DNA of 64,000 bases from Glycocaulis profundi (lineage in GTDB: Bacteria > Pseudomonadota > Alphaproteobacteria > Caulobacterales > Maricaulaceae): assembly GCA_007050995.1 (NCBI GenBank), contig VJOU01000005.1, positions 18,220 through 82,219 on the forward strand, read 5' to 3'. Position numbers and translations under genes: made by a program. Under the pieces are notes generated by a model. That model was given only the letters and a program-made list of their open reading frames with translations. It searched no databases and was not told the origin of the DNA. Position 1 is the stretch's first letter, and each line of letters opens with the position of its first letter. Below, piece by piece: positions 55,097-64,000 of the stretch.

Positions 55097-56134
55097 ATGG
55101 CGACCAAGCGATCCACCTCCTCGTCATCCTCCTCCAAATCCTCCCGCGGCGCGGCAAAACTGCCGGTCGGAAAAGAGGACGTGCTGGCCTGGTATGAGGA
55201 CATGCTCCTCATCCGCCGCTTCGAGGAGAAGGCCGGCCAGCTCTACGGCATGGGCCTGATCGCGGGCTTCTGCCACTTGTATATCGGTCAGGAGGCCGTC
55301 GTGGTCGGCGTGCAGGGCGCGCTTGAAGAAGGCGACCAGGTCATCACCGGCTATCGCGACCACGGCCACATGCTGGCCGCGGGCATGACCGCGAACGGCG
55401 TGATGGCCGAGCTGACCGGCCGGGAAGGGGGCTACTCCAAGGGCAAGGGCGGCTCCATGCACATGTTCTCCCGCGAGAAGCAGTTCTTCGGCGGGCACGG
55501 CATCGTGGGCGCCCAGGTCGCGCTGGGCACCGGTCTGGCCTTCGCCGACCAGTACAAGGAAAACAAAAAGGTCTGCGCCACCTATTTCGGGGACGGCGCG
55601 GCCAACCAGGGCCAGGTCTATGAGAGCTTCAACATGGCCAAGCTCTGGAACCTGCCGGTGATCTACATCATCGAGAACAACCAGTACGCCATGGGCACCA
55701 GCGTGAAGCGCGCCAGCTCCGAGGTGGAGCTCTACAAGCGCGGCATCAGCTTCGGCATCCCCGGCGAGGCGGTGGACGGCATGAACGTCATCGCCGTCTA
55801 TGAAGCCGCCAAGAAGGCCGTCGAGCACGCCCGCTCCGGCAAGGGGCCGTACATTCTGGAGATGAAGACCTACCGCTATCGCGGCCACTCCATGTCCGAC
55901 CCGGCCAAATACCGCACCCGCGACGAGGTCAACGAGTATCGCGACCACAAGGACCCGATCGACCAGGCGCGCAAGCTGATCGTCGAGCACAAGTTCGCCG
56001 ACGAGGACGCGCTCAAAGAGATCGACAAGAAGATCAAGGACATCGTCAGCAAGTCCGCCGACTTCGCTCAGGAGAGTCCCGAGCCCGATCCGTCCGAACT
56101 CTACACCGACGTCCTCATCGAGACCGACGCCTGA
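55097..56134 (+). CDS. pdhA: Pyruvate dehydrogenase E1 component, alpha subunit
   Basis: Thiamine-diphosphate subunit that, with PdhB, decarboxylates pyruvate and passes the acetyl group to lipoamide. After a Ser/Lys-rich N-terminal tract (about residues 5-18) the family sequence begins at VLAWYEDMLLIRRFEEKAG. The TPP motif is FGDGAANQGQVYESFNMAKL to IENNQYAMGT, and the phosphorylation-loop region appears as YRYRGHSMSDPAKYRTRDEV. GTG at 55037 would add 20 residues of no known function, so ATG 55097 is preferred (345 residues). pdhB follows in 30 bases. Confidence 0.95.
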   Translation: MATKRSTSSSSSSKSSRGAAKLPVGKEDVLAWYEDMLLIRRFEEKAGQLYGMGLIAGFCHLYIGQEAVVVGVQGALEEGDQVITGYRDHGHMLAAGMTANGVMAELTGREGGYSKGKGGSMHMFSREKQFFGGHGIVGAQVALGTGLAFADQYKENKKVCATYFGDGAANQGQVYESFNMAKLWNLPVIYIIENNQYAMGTSVKRASSEVELYKRGISFGIPGEAVDGMNVIAVYEAAKKAVEHARSGKGPYILEMKTYRYRGHSMSDPAKYRTRDEVNEYRDHKDPIDQARKLIVEHKFADEDALKEIDKKIKDIVSKSADFAQESPEPDPSELYTDVLIETDA

Positions 56135-56164
56135 TCTGCGGCCTGAGACTTAGGAAACCGACCC

Positions 56165-57601
56165 ATGACCATCGAAGTGCTCATGCCCGCCCTGTCGCCC
56201 ACCATGGAAGAGGGCACGCTGGCCAAATGGACCGTCAAGCCCGGCGACGCGGTGAAATCCGGCGACGTGATCGCTGAAATCGAGACCGACAAGGCGACCA
56301 TGGAAGTCGAGGCCGTCGAGGAAGGCACCGTCGGCAAGCTCCTCGTGGAAGAGGGCGCGGAGGGCGTGAAGGTCAACGCCCCCATCGCGATCCTGCTCGA
56401 AGAGGGCGAGGACGAGAGCGCGCTCGAAGGGGCTGGCTCCGGCGGCGGCAAGGCGAAGGCCGATGACGCTGAAGAGTCCGATGACGATTCGGGCGAGGAC
56501 GACGCGCCGGAGACCAAGGCCTCCGACGTCTCCGCCGGCGCCGTGGAAAGCGAATCCAAACGCCAGATGCACACCCGCCCCGCCGCGTCCGATCCCGAAG
56601 TGCCCGAGGGCACGGACATGGTCTCCACCACGGTGCGCGACGCCCTGCGCGACGCGATGGCCGAGGAGATGCGCCGCGACGACACCGTCTTCGTCATGGG
56701 CGAGGAGGTCGCCGAATACCAGGGCGCCTACAAGGTGACCCGCGGCCTGCTGGACGAGTTCGGTCCCAAGCGGGTCGTGGACACCCCGATCACCGAGCAC
56801 GGCTTCGCCGGCGTCGGCGTGGGCGCAGCCTTCGGCGGCCTGCGGCCCGTGGTCGAGTTCATGACCTTCAACTTCGCCATGCAGGCCATCGACCACCTGA
56901 TCAACTCCGCGGCCAAGACGCTGTACATGTCCGGCGGCCAGATGGGCTGTCCCATCGTGTTCCGCGGCCCCAACGGCGCGGCGTCGCGCGTGGGCGCCCA
57001 GCACAGCCACGACTATTCGTCCTGGTACGCCAACGTGCCGGGCCTGAAGGTGATCGCGCCTTACGACTCCGCGGACGCCAAGGGTCTGCTCAAAGCCGCC
57101 ATCCGCGATCCCAACCCGGTGATCTTCCTTGAGCACGAGCTGATCTACGGCGAGAGCTTCGACGTGCCGGACGTGGACGACTGGGTCCTGCCAATCGGCA
57201 AGGCGAAGGTGCGCCGCGAGGGTTCGGACGTCACCATCACCGCCCATTCCCGCATGGTCGGGTTCGCGCTCGAAGCCGCCGAGAAACTGGCCGAGGAGGG
57301 CATCGAGGCGGAGGTCATCGACCTGCGCACCCTGCGCCCGCTGGACACCGAGACCATCATCGAGAGCGTGAAGAAGACCAACCGTCTGGTCTGCGCCGAA
57401 GAGGGCTGGGGCCGGATGGGCGTGGGCGCGGAGATCAGCGCCGTGGTGACGGCGGAAGCCTTCGATTATCTGGACGCCCCGCCCGCTCGCGTGCACCAGA
57501 AGGACGTGCCGCTGCCCTACGCGGCCAATCTTGAAAAGCTGTCGCTGCCCGGCGTCGAAGACATCATCGCGGCCGCCAAGGCCGTCTGCTACGCGGAGTA
57601 A
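56165..57601 (+). CDS. pdhB: Pyruvate dehydrogenase E1 component, beta subunit with N-terminal lipoyl domain
   Basis: Partner of PdhA. Unlike most E1-beta proteins it begins with a complete lipoyl domain (residues 2-78) with the lipoylated Lys43 in IETDKATME, then an acidic linker rich in Asp, Glu and Ser (residues 88-130), then the transketolase-like pyrimidine-binding domain ([43 protein letters not shown]) and the C-terminal domain. The 478-residue fusion is characteristic of alphaproteobacteria. The lipoyl part is nearly identical to that of PdhC downstream. GACCGACCC precedes the ATG; pdhC follows in five bases. Confidence 0.96.
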   Translation: MTIEVLMPALSPTMEEGTLAKWTVKPGDAVKSGDVIAEIETDKATMEVEAVEEGTVGKLLVEEGAEGVKVNAPIAILLEEGEDESALEGAGSGGGKAKADDAEESDDDSGEDDAPETKASDVSAGAVESESKRQMHTRPAASDPEVPEGTDMVSTTVRDALRDAMAEEMRRDDTVFVMGEEVAEYQGAYKVTRGLLDEFGPKRVVDTPITEHGFAGVGVGAAFGGLRPVVEFMTFNFAMQAIDHLINSAAKTLYMSGGQMGCPIVFRGPNGAASRVGAQHSHDYSSWYANVPGLKVIAPYDSADAKGLLKAAIRDPNPVIFLEHELIYGESFDVPDVDDWVLPIGKAKVRREGSDVTITAHSRMVGFALEAAEKLAEEGIEAEVIDLRTLRPLDTETIIESVKKTNRLVCAEEGWGRMGVGAEISAVVTAEAFDYLDAPPARVHQKDVPLPYAANLEKLSLPGVEDIIAAAKAVCYAE

Positions 57602-57870
57602 GCGCGATGCCCATCGAAGTCCTGATGCCCGCCCTGTCGCCCACCATGGAGGAGGGCACGCTGTCGAGCTGGCTCGTCAAGGAAGGCGACACGGTCAAAT
57701 CCGGCGACGTGATCGCCGAGATCGAGACCGACAAGGCGACCATGGAGGTCGAGGCCGTCGACGAGGGCACGATCGGCAAGATCCTCGTGGAGGGCGGGAC
57801 CGAGGGCGTGAAGGTCAACGCGCCCATCGCCCTCCTGCTCGAAGAAGGCGAGGACGAGAGCGCGCTGAAG
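56165..57870 (+). repeat. Duplicated lipoyl-domain coding segments (pdhB and pdhC)
   Basis: The first roughly 250 bases of pdhB (56165-56416) and of pdhC (57607-57858) are close copies. They encode the same run from the second residue on ([17 protein letters not shown]), an almost identical domain to about residue 84, and share long exact DNA words, for instance around the Lys43 codons. They are direct repeats about 1.44 kb apart, so recombination between them could delete pdhB sequence. Entry limits enclose both copies. Confidence 0.9.
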
Positions 57871-58968
57871 GACTTCAAGGCGGGCGGCGGCAAGTCCGGC
57901 TCCGGAGATCAGAAACAGTCCGACGCGAAGGCGGATGACGCCGACAAGAAGAGCGAGCCTGAGAAAGGCGAACCGAAGAAAGATGACGGCGCGAAGCGCG
58001 CTGAGGGCAAAAAGTCTTCGTCGTCCGCGCCTAAATCCGATGACGGCGGCCGGGTGAAGGCGTCTCCGCTGGCCAAGCGGCTGGCGAAAGAGGCCGGGCT
58101 CGACCTGTCCGCGCTCGAAGGTTCCGGCCCCCGCGGCCGGATCGTCAAGCGCGACATCGAGGCGGCCAAAGAGGCCGGAACCGGCAAGGCCGCCGACAAA
58201 CCCGCCGCGAAGGGCGAGGCGCCTGCCCCCGCCGCGCCCCAGCCGGGCAAGATCACGGTGGAGAGCCTGCGGCTGGAGGAGGGGACTTACGAGGTCCAGC
58301 CTCTGGACGGCATGCGCAAGACCATCGCCAAACGCATGACCGCGAGCTTCCGCGACGTGCCGCACTTCCCGCTCACCGTCGATCTGGAGCTGGACGCGCT
58401 GCTCAAGCTGCGCTCGGAGCTGAACGCCAAGGCACCCGAGGGCGTGAAGATCTCGGTCAACGACATGCTGATCCGGGCCTGCGCGCTGGCGCTCAAGAAA
58501 GTCCCGGCCAGCAATGCCAGCTACACCGACGAAGGGCTGGTGCTCTATCAGCACGCCGATGTCGCCATGGCCGTGGCCATCGACGGCGGGCTGATCACTC
58601 CGGTCATCAAGCGCGCCGAGACCAAGGGCTTGGCCCAGATCGCCGCGGAATCCAAGGATCTCGCCACCCGGGCCCGCGAGCGCAAGCTCAAGCCCGAGGA
58701 GTTCCAGGGCGGCACGTTCTCGATCTCCAATCTGGGCATGATGGGCATCAAGTCCTTCGGCTCGATCATCAACGAGCCCCAAGGCATGATCCTGTCGGTG
58801 GGCGCGGGCGAGAAGCGGCCCGTCGTGAAGAACGACGCGCTGGCCATCGCCACGGTGATGACCGTCACCCTGACCTGCGATCACCGGGTGGTGGACGGCG
58901 CGGTGGGCTCGGCCTTCCTCGCCGCTCTCAGGCCGCTGGTGGAAGATCCCGTCACGATGCTGCTCTAG
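57607..58968 (+). CDS. pdhC: Dihydrolipoamide acetyltransferase (E2 of pyruvate dehydrogenase)
   Basis: Core of the pyruvate dehydrogenase complex that transfers acetyl from lipoamide to CoA. Domain order: one lipoyl domain (residues 2-78, Lys43), a charged Lys/Asp/Ser linker (about 95-148), the peripheral-subunit-binding domain ([20 protein letters not shown], about residues 152-171) that holds E1 or E3, an Ala/Pro linker, and the catalytic domain from about residue 220 with [12 protein letters not shown] and the active-site [15 protein letters not shown] (about residues 419-433). The 453 residues are normal. The stop TAG is followed immediately by the thioesterase ATG. Confidence 0.96.
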   Translation: MPIEVLMPALSPTMEEGTLSSWLVKEGDTVKSGDVIAEIETDKATMEVEAVDEGTIGKILVEGGTEGVKVNAPIALLLEEGEDESALKDFKAGGGKSGSGDQKQSDAKADDADKKSEPEKGEPKKDDGAKRAEGKKSSSSAPKSDDGGRVKASPLAKRLAKEAGLDLSALEGSGPRGRIVKRDIEAAKEAGTGKAADKPAAKGEAPAPAAPQPGKITVESLRLEEGTYEVQPLDGMRKTIAKRMTASFRDVPHFPLTVDLELDALLKLRSELNAKAPEGVKISVNDMLIRACALALKKVPASNASYTDEGLVLYQHADVAMAVAIDGGLITPVIKRAETKGLAQIAAESKDLATRARERKLKPEEFQGGTFSISNLGMMGIKSFGSIINEPQGMILSVGAGEKRPVVKNDALAIATVMTVTLTCDHRVVDGAVGSAFLAALRPLVEDPVTMLL

Positions 58969-59760
58969 ATGGCCATGCAGCCCAGCCCCGACAGCGCTAT
59001 CCGCCTGTGCGATCTGGTCTTCCCCCAGCAGACCAATCATCAGGGAAGCCTGTTCGGCGGCACGGCGCTGGCGCACATGGACAAGGTGGCCTTTCTGGTC
59101 GCCGCCCGGCACGCGCGCCGTCCGTTCGTGACGGCCTCGTCAGACAAGATCGAGTTCCGCGCGCCTGCCTATCTGGGGCATCTGCTGGAGCTGTCGGGCC
59201 ATGTGCGCATGGTCGGCCACCATTCGCTGAGCGTGCGGGTGCAGCTCGATGCCGAGGACATGCTGACCGGCGCGCGTCACACCTGCACGGCGGGCGAGTT
59301 CATCATGGTCGCCGCGGACCGGAAGGAGAATCCCGATCCGCTGCCGCCCGTGCCGCGCGAGCGCCTGCCCGAGCTGGACCCGACCAACGGGACGAGCCGG
59401 ATGGTGGAGATCATCTTCCCCGGCGACACCGACCATCTGGGCCGTCTTTACGGCGGCGGCGCGATGGAGCGCATGGGCAAGGCGGCGGTCATCGCCGCCT
59501 ATCGCCATTCCCGGATGAACGTGACCATGGCCGCGTCCGAGAAGATCAGCTTTGAAAAGCCCGCCCATGAAGGCGAGATGATCGACCTGCATTCGGAGGT
59601 CATCGAGGTGGGCCGCACCTCCATGCGCGTGGGCGTGCAGATGGACGCGGAGAACCTGATGACCGGCGACCGGCGCACCGTGGCGCGCGCCGAGTTCATC
59701 ATCGTGGCGGTCGACGAGAGCGGGAAGCCCGCTCCGGCCCCGAGGCTCGCGGCCAAATGA
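58969..59760 (+). CDS. Acyl-CoA thioesterase with two fused hotdog domains
   Basis: A 263-residue protein made of two YciA-type hotdog domains in tandem. Domain 1 (about residues 10-118) has the active-site pattern FPQQTNHQGSLFGGTALAHM with Asn23 and Asp38 (MDKVAF). Domain 2 (about residues 145-250) keeps the fold (FPGDTDHLGRLYGGGAMERM) but has Asp155 where domain 1 has Asn23, and Gly170 where domain 1 has Asp38, so only the first half looks fully catalytic. It probably hydrolyses medium- or long-chain acyl-CoA. It directly follows pdhC with no gap, a position unusual for this family, suggesting it rides on the pdh transcript. Confidence 0.88.
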   Translation: MAMQPSPDSAIRLCDLVFPQQTNHQGSLFGGTALAHMDKVAFLVAARHARRPFVTASSDKIEFRAPAYLGHLLELSGHVRMVGHHSLSVRVQLDAEDMLTGARHTCTAGEFIMVAADRKENPDPLPPVPRERLPELDPTNGTSRMVEIIFPGDTDHLGRLYGGGAMERMGKAAVIAAYRHSRMNVTMAASEKISFEKPAHEGEMIDLHSEVIEVGRTSMRVGVQMDAENLMTGDRRTVARAEFIIVAVDESGKPAPAPRLAAK

Positions 59761-59762
59761 GC

Positions 59763-60233
59763 CTAGAACCCCGCGCCCGGATTGAGACTGATCGCGTAGC
59801 TCTTCCAGGGCTTGGCGACGGCGATCCGGTCATAGAGACGGCGCGCGGCGGCGGCGCCTTCGGGGGCCAGCCAGCGCAGATGGACCCAGCCCTTCGCGCG
59901 GCCTTCCTCGCAGATCGCGTCGATCAGCCGCTCGGCCAGGGACGCGCCGCGCGCATCGGGCGAGACGTACAGATCGTCGAGCTGACCGCAGCGCAGGCCG
60001 GAGACGGCCTCAGGCAGGTCATAGACCACCGCGAACCCGGCCAGATCTTCGCCAATGAACGCGCCCCACACGGTCGCGCAGCCCTCGTCGATCAGCGCCT
60101 GGGCGCGGGCGGTGTCCAGCATCTGCTCGGTCCCGCTCAGGGCCGCCGCGTACTGGGCGAGCAGTCCGGCGAAGGCCGGGGCGTGGCTGGGTTTGAGATG
60201 CATGAAATGATGCTCGGTCACCGGGCGCTCCAC
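59763..60233 (-). CDS. GNAT family N-acetyltransferase
   Basis: A 156-residue single-domain GNAT. The acetyl-CoA-binding region is visible as LDDLYVSPDARGASLAERLI (about residues 85-104), with the Arg/Gly-x-Ala loop, followed by the typical VHLRWLAPEGAAAARRLYDR and a C-terminal strand FAVVYDLPEA earlier in the fold. The substrate cannot be deduced. It lies on the minus strand inside the pdh cluster, ending two bases from the thioesterase stop and divergent from lpdA with 55 bases between. That placement suggests a later insertion into the pdhC-lpdA interval. Confidence 0.82.
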   Translation of the reverse strand: MERPVTEHHFMHLKPSHAPAFAGLLAQYAAALSGTEQMLDTARAQALIDEGCATVWGAFIGEDLAGFAVVYDLPEAVSGLRCGQLDDLYVSPDARGASLAERLIDAICEEGRAKGWVHLRWLAPEGAAAARRLYDRIAVAKPWKSYAISLNPGAGF

Positions 60234-60288
60234 TGAACACAGAATTTCTGCGGACCATCATTCCGCAAAGACGTGAAAGGACAAGGCC

Positions 60289-61707
<1,419 letters not shown>

Positions 61708-61873
61708 CCGGACTGCATTTTCCACAGATCCCGGGAGGCCCTGCCTGCGCAGGCGTACGGCGCGTGCCCGGATTCCAGATTTATCGTTTTTCGGAAAATT
61801 CCGCTTCCTTATCGAGTTTCGATATGTTATCGAGTTTCGATATGGTTGGTCACTTTGGAAGGAACCAAGAAAA
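61708..61873 (+). promoter_or_regulatory. Tandem palindromic operator upstream of the beta-helix pair
   Basis: Two exact 18-base direct repeats lie back to back (61809-61826 and 61827-61844). Each contains the perfect palindrome TATCGA-GTT-TCGATA (61810-61824 and 61828-61842), with centres 18 bases apart, under two helical turns. The region is AT-rich against its surroundings, and the repeats lie 30 bases before the next start codon, where a promoter would be. A separate palindrome GCCTGCGCAGGC is at 61743-61754. The likely reading is a repressor operator bound by two dimers; the regulator is not identified in this window. Confidence 0.75.
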
Positions 61874-62689
61874 ATGAGAAATCAGGTCCTCCTCTTCGCC
61901 GGCGCCGCGCTCTCCGCCATCGCGCTGGCTTCCGCCGCACACGCCCAGGGCATGTCCGGCGGCTCCATCAACGCCCGCCTCGACGAGGCGGGGGATTATC
62001 GCCTGGCGGGCGCGGACATCCGCGCCTCGGGCCGCGTGGCCGGGACCCTGAGGGTCGCGGGCGCGGACTTCCGCGGCGACACGCTCGAGGTCGGGCGCAT
62101 CGAAGGCGCGGCCGCGGACTTCACCTTCACCGGCCGGACCGGGCAGGGGGGCGCCATCAACGCCGCCGACGTCCGCTGGACCGGCGAATCGGGCGGCGAT
62201 CTGCGCTTCAACGCCGCGGACTTCGTCTTCGACGGCGATGTGGACGGGCGGCTGAACGCCAACATCGCCGACGGCCGGGTGAACGGCACGATCTCCGAAC
62301 TCAGCCTGAACGCCGCCGATCTGGAGCTGGGCGACAGCCTCGCGGTCACCGGCGACGCCCGGATCAACGCCGCGCGCCTGACCCTGCGGGGCGAGGTGGA
62401 CGGCATGCTGGACGCCAGCGCCCGCACCATCCGCATCGCGGGCAGGGCGGGGCAGGTCGATCTGTACGCCGACCCCGGCCGCCGTCCCCGCCGCGACACC
62501 GACGGGCTGGTGGAGATCACCGGCGAAATCGGCGGCGGCGCCGTGTGCGCCCGCACCGTGGTCATCAGCGGAACGGTCGGCGGCACGCTTGATGTCGTCG
62601 CCGATGAGCAGCCCCGCCTTGAAAGCGGCGCGTCCGCCGATAGTGTGAACTTCACGCCGCGCGACGGTCGTCGCTGCGAGCGCGCTTGA
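61874..62689 (+). CDS. Exported bactofilin-like beta-helix repeat protein A, function unknown
   Basis: A 271-residue protein with a clear signal peptide (MRNQVLLFAGAALSAIALAS, cleavage probably after AHA at about residue 24). The mature part is a run of short repeats of about 15-20 residues alternating small, acidic and hydrophobic residues with a recurring [AG]AD[FVIL] element (LAGADIRA, VAGADFRG, GAAADFTF, NAADVRW, NAADFVF, NAADLEL), the pattern of a right-handed beta-helix such as bactofilins or DUF4097-type putative adhesins. Two cysteines sit near the end (GGAVCAR and RRCERA) and could form a disulfide. GGAAGGAA precedes the ATG. It is followed in 14 bases by a related gene and preceded by a tandem palindromic operator. 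No function is known. Confidence 0.8.
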   Translation: MRNQVLLFAGAALSAIALASAAHAQGMSGGSINARLDEAGDYRLAGADIRASGRVAGTLRVAGADFRGDTLEVGRIEGAAADFTFTGRTGQGGAINAADVRWTGESGGDLRFNAADFVFDGDVDGRLNANIADGRVNGTISELSLNAADLELGDSLAVTGDARINAARLTLRGEVDGMLDASARTIRIAGRAGQVDLYADPGRRPRRDTDGLVEITGEIGGGAVCARTVVISGTVGGTLDVVADEQPRLESGASADSVNFTPRDGRRCERA

Positions 62690-62703
62690 GGGGGGATCAG
62701 GCC

Positions 62704-63993
62704 ATGATGTTCAGAACCTTCATCACGGCAGGCGCGGCCTTCGCGGCGGCCCTGCTGGTCCTCGCCACCCCCGCCAGCGCCCAGCATATCGGCGGCGATC
62801 TCAATCTCGATGCGGACCAGGACCGGGACGTCAGCTTCCTGGCCGCGGACGTCACCCTGCGGGGCCGCGTGGGCGGCAGCGTGCAGGGCATGGCCGCGGA
62901 CGTGCTGATCGACGCGGACGTGTCGGGGGACGTGTCCCTGGCCGCCGCTGACGTGACCATCGGCGGGCGGGTCGGCGGCGACGTCTCCCTGGCCGCAGCC
63001 AACGTGAACATCACCGCCGATGTCGGCGGGGACGTGGACGCGGCGGGGGCTGACGTGCGAATCGCGGGCCGTGTCCGCGGCGACGTGTCCGCCGCCGGCG
63101 CTCTGATCGTGGTCGATCAGAGCGGCATGATCGGCGGCGACGCCTCGCTGGCCGGCCGTGAAATCCGCATCGTGGGCGGCATCGGCGGCCGCGTCGACGC
63201 CCGCGCCCGCAACATCCTGATCGACACCGTGCTGAACGGCGATCTGGAGCTGTATGGCGAGACCGTCGAGTTCGGGCCCGAGGCCCGGATCGCGGGCAAT
63301 GTCCGGGTCCGCAGCCCCAACGCGCCCGTCATCGACGAGGCGGCGGTCATCACCGGCGAAATCAATCACGTCGAGACCGCCTATTCGGCCGACCGCAGGC
63401 GGCACAGCGTGACGGGCGTGCCGACCGCCCTGCGCCATGTCGGCCCTCCGGGCTGGGCCATCGGCGGCACCTTCTCCACCACCGCCTTCGTGCTGGGCCT
63501 GCTGGCCTGCCTGGTGGCGCCGAAAGCCACCTCGGGCATCACCCAGCATTTCCGGGCCAAGCCCTGGGCGGCGAGCCTTCTGGGTCTGGTGATCTTCGCC
63601 TTCCTGCCGGTGCTGGTGCTGACGCTCTTCGTCATGCTCCTGATCACGGTGATCGGCATCCCCCTGGCGCTGATCGTGGTGCTCGGCTTCCCGATCTTCA
63701 TGTTCCTGGCCTACGCCTTCGGCGCTCTGGCCATCGGGGACGTGATCATGAACCGGTCGGGCGGCGAGATGAGCCCCGGCATGCGGATCCTGTCGCTCTT
63801 CCTGGTGCTGCTGGTGATCGCGGCGCTGGGGGTGGTGCCGGTGATCGGCTTCCTGCTGGCTCTGGTCGCGCTGTTCATCGGGCTGGGCGCCTGGACGCTG
63901 GCGATCTTCAGCCGCAATCCCCGCGAGGCTGCCGCGGCGGCTCCGCCGCCCGCCGCCCCGCACGCGCCGAGCGCGGCTTCCGAGGCGGTGTAG
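62704..63993 (+). CDS. Exported bactofilin-like beta-helix protein B with C-terminal membrane domain
   Basis: A 429-residue protein. Signal peptide MMFRTFITAGAAFAAALLVL ends near ASAQH (residue 28). Residues 30-215 are regular beta-helix repeats with the core [LM]AA[DN]V, such as FLAADVTLRGRVGGSVQG, LAAADVTIGGRVGGDVS and LAAANVNITADVGGDVDA, close to the polymer-forming bactofilin pattern but exported. From about residue 255 come four or five membrane helices (FVLGLLACLVAP, LVIFAFLPVLVLTLFVMLL and others) and a Pro/Ala tail. The run of six G residues (62691 onward) before ATG 62704 is the ribosome site. The protein probably anchors the soluble product of the previous gene, or itself, in the envelope. 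This pairing is inference. Confidence 0.8.
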   Translation: MMFRTFITAGAAFAAALLVLATPASAQHIGGDLNLDADQDRDVSFLAADVTLRGRVGGSVQGMAADVLIDADVSGDVSLAAADVTIGGRVGGDVSLAAANVNITADVGGDVDAAGADVRIAGRVRGDVSAAGALIVVDQSGMIGGDASLAGREIRIVGGIGGRVDARARNILIDTVLNGDLELYGETVEFGPEARIAGNVRVRSPNAPVIDEAAVITGEINHVETAYSADRRRHSVTGVPTALRHVGPPGWAIGGTFSTTAFVLGLLACLVAPKATSGITQHFRAKPWAASLLGLVIFAFLPVLVLTLFVMLLITVIGIPLALIVVLGFPIFMFLAYAFGALAIGDVIMNRSGGEMSPGMRILSLFLVLLVIAALGVVPVIGFLLALVALFIGLGAWTLAIFSRNPREAAAAAPPPAAPHAPSAASEAV

Positions 63994-64000
63994 CTCAACC
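63984..64000 (+). tRNA. Possible 5' end of a tRNA gene cut by the window edge
   Basis: The last 17 bases read as a tRNA start: a seven-base acceptor arm GGCGGTG (63984-63990), TA as positions 8-9, then GCTC as the 5' D-stem and AACC of the D-loop. It would overlap the last codons and stop of the preceding gene. Too short to confirm; the 3' half is outside the window. Confidence 0.3.

Overview
The window is a dense, GC-rich (clearly above 60% by eye) stretch of chromosome from an alphaproteobacterium. The best fit is the Caulobacterales/Maricaulales group of stalked or marine bacteria. Reasons: the gene order nuo-birA-coaX-rnj-mce-DUF1467-proS-lolCE-lolD-dnaE, a short alphaproteobacterial-type ProS, a pyruvate dehydrogenase whose E1-beta carries its own lipoyl domain, LexA boxes of the alphaproteobacterial GTTC-N7-GTTC type, GANTC (CcrM) sites, and a SidA-like 30-residue SOS protein just ahead of dnaE. 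No rRNA, insertion sequence, prophage or CRISPR array was seen. This is mostly core genome.

Layout. 1-9.7 kb: complex I genes nuoG to nuoN, with a possible last few codons of the upstream gene at the edge. 9.7-13.7 kb: birA, coaX, ribonuclease J, methylmalonyl-CoA epimerase and a DUF1467 membrane protein. 13.8-17.1 kb: proS and the lipoprotein-export ABC transporter (lolC/E, lolD). 17.2-20.9 kb: a tiny SOS-controlled membrane peptide and dnaE. 21-25 kb: rpsB-tsf-pyrH-frr (translation and UMP kinase). 24.4-35.8 kb: one long envelope-building run, uppS-cdsA-dxr-rseP-bamA-skp-lpxD-fabZ-lpxA-lpxI-lpxB, which joins isoprenoid, phospholipid, outer-membrane protein and lipid A synthesis. A bidirectional terminator separates it from gltA-gltX on the other strand. 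38.7-41.5 kb: comEC and lexA, convergent. 41.6-48.4 kb: trpC, trpD, trpG, trpE and ppiD on the minus strand, interrupted by a plus-strand polysaccharide deacetylase. 48.6-55 kb: tpiA, a degenerate response regulator, secG, pyrG, rpmF, eno and ftsB. 55-61.7 kb: the pyruvate dehydrogenase complex (pdhA, pdhB, pdhC, lpdA) with a tandem-hotdog thioesterase and a GNAT gene inserted. 61.7-64 kb: two secreted, bactofilin-like beta-helix proteins behind a tandem palindromic operator.

The most notable items are: (1) a SidA-like cell-division inhibitor peptide whose promoter has the same two-box LexA layout as the lexA promoter in this same window; (2) an uncharacterised two-gene module coding for exported beta-helix repeat proteins, one of them membrane-anchored, preceded by two exact 18-bp tandem repeats that each contain a perfect palindrome; (3) a pseudo-receiver protein with Glu in place of the phospho-acceptor Asp; and (4) losses or rearrangements relative to the usual alphaproteobacterial gene order (no moaC/moeA beside lexA, no kdsA between pyrG and eno, trp genes split). 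All function calls come from reading motifs and gene order. No database search was possible.
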